Shown piece by piece: positions 63,961-64,000 of a stretch of 64,000 nucleotides of DNA (position 1 is its first letter; each line of letters begins with the position of its first letter). The stretch is from Sorex araneus. Its lineage: Eukaryota; Chordata; Mammalia; Eulipotyphla; Soricidae. The position numbers and the translations under genes were made by a program. The notes under the pieces are model-generated. The model ran no database searches, had not been told where the DNA came from, and was given only the letters and a program-made list of their open reading frames with translations. Location: assembly GCF_027595985.1 (NCBI RefSeq), contig NC_073308.1:18188005-18252004 (forward strand). The letters run 5' to 3'.

Positions 63961-64000
63961 GGGCCAGGGAGATAATATAGAGTTTAAGTCTCTTGCTTTG
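63961..64000 (+). mobile_element. SOR-type SINE, head, cut by window edge
   Basis: GGGCCAGGGAGATAATATAG then CTCTTGCTTTG match the tRNA-like head. Confidence 0.75.

Overview
This is a mammalian nuclear window. It holds one complete five-exon gene and the promoter, 5' leader and first exon of a second, both on the + strand. The coding exons translate to a full RRP15 (ribosomal RNA-processing protein 15; 277 aa from exons at 20616-20760, 27977-28245, 31531-31628, 33853-34048 and 44949-45074) and to the first 115 residues of pro-TGF-beta-2 (TGFB2, 60268-60613). The order RRP15 then TGFB2, head to tail, is the same as on human chromosome 1q41. About forty copies of a tRNA-headed SINE with the SOR-type consensus point to a shrew, most likely Sorex; the species call is inference from repeats, not from a search.

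Layout. 1-2585: 5' half of a decayed RTE-clade LINE on the minus strand (5' leader, endonuclease, start of reverse transcriptase), running off the left edge and carrying a SINE insertion. 2586-20400: intergenic DNA, dense in SINEs, L1 3' ends and pyrimidine microsatellites, plus three copies of a composite L1-tailed retroelement (8410-9682, 15110-15927, 16117-17122). 20430-21080: CpG-island promoter of RRP15. 20616-45074: RRP15 coding exons and four introns; intron 4 carries a 27-bp minisatellite of seven copies. 45075 to about 45860 or 46230: RRP15 3' UTR. 46230-58560: intergenic, with SINEs thinning out toward TGFB2. 58560-60700: TGFB2 CpG island with CRE, E-box and TATA box, a 1.5-kb leader with a short uORF and a GGA tract, and exon 1. 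60614-64000: start of TGFB2 intron 1, almost free of young repeats.

The two genes are not functionally linked. RRP15 is a housekeeping nucleolar factor for 60S ribosomal subunit maturation. TGFB2 encodes a secreted developmental cytokine. The CpG-rich TATA-less promoter of the first and the TATA/CRE/E-box promoter of the second fit those roles.

The least ordinary content is in the mobile DNA. (1) A composite, apparently non-autonomous retroelement has a conserved 5' start, an internal unit of about 300-340 bp duplicated in tandem in every copy, and a 3' end shared with local L1 3' UTRs. Two copies are bounded by 15-16 bp target-site duplications, so its architecture resembles primate SVA. 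(2) A long SINE form joins the SOR tRNA-like head to a body that also occurs in the 5' leader of the RTE LINE, and ends in short tandem ACAGTG-type repeats instead of poly(A). This suggests that one tRNA head has been coupled to two different LINE machineries.
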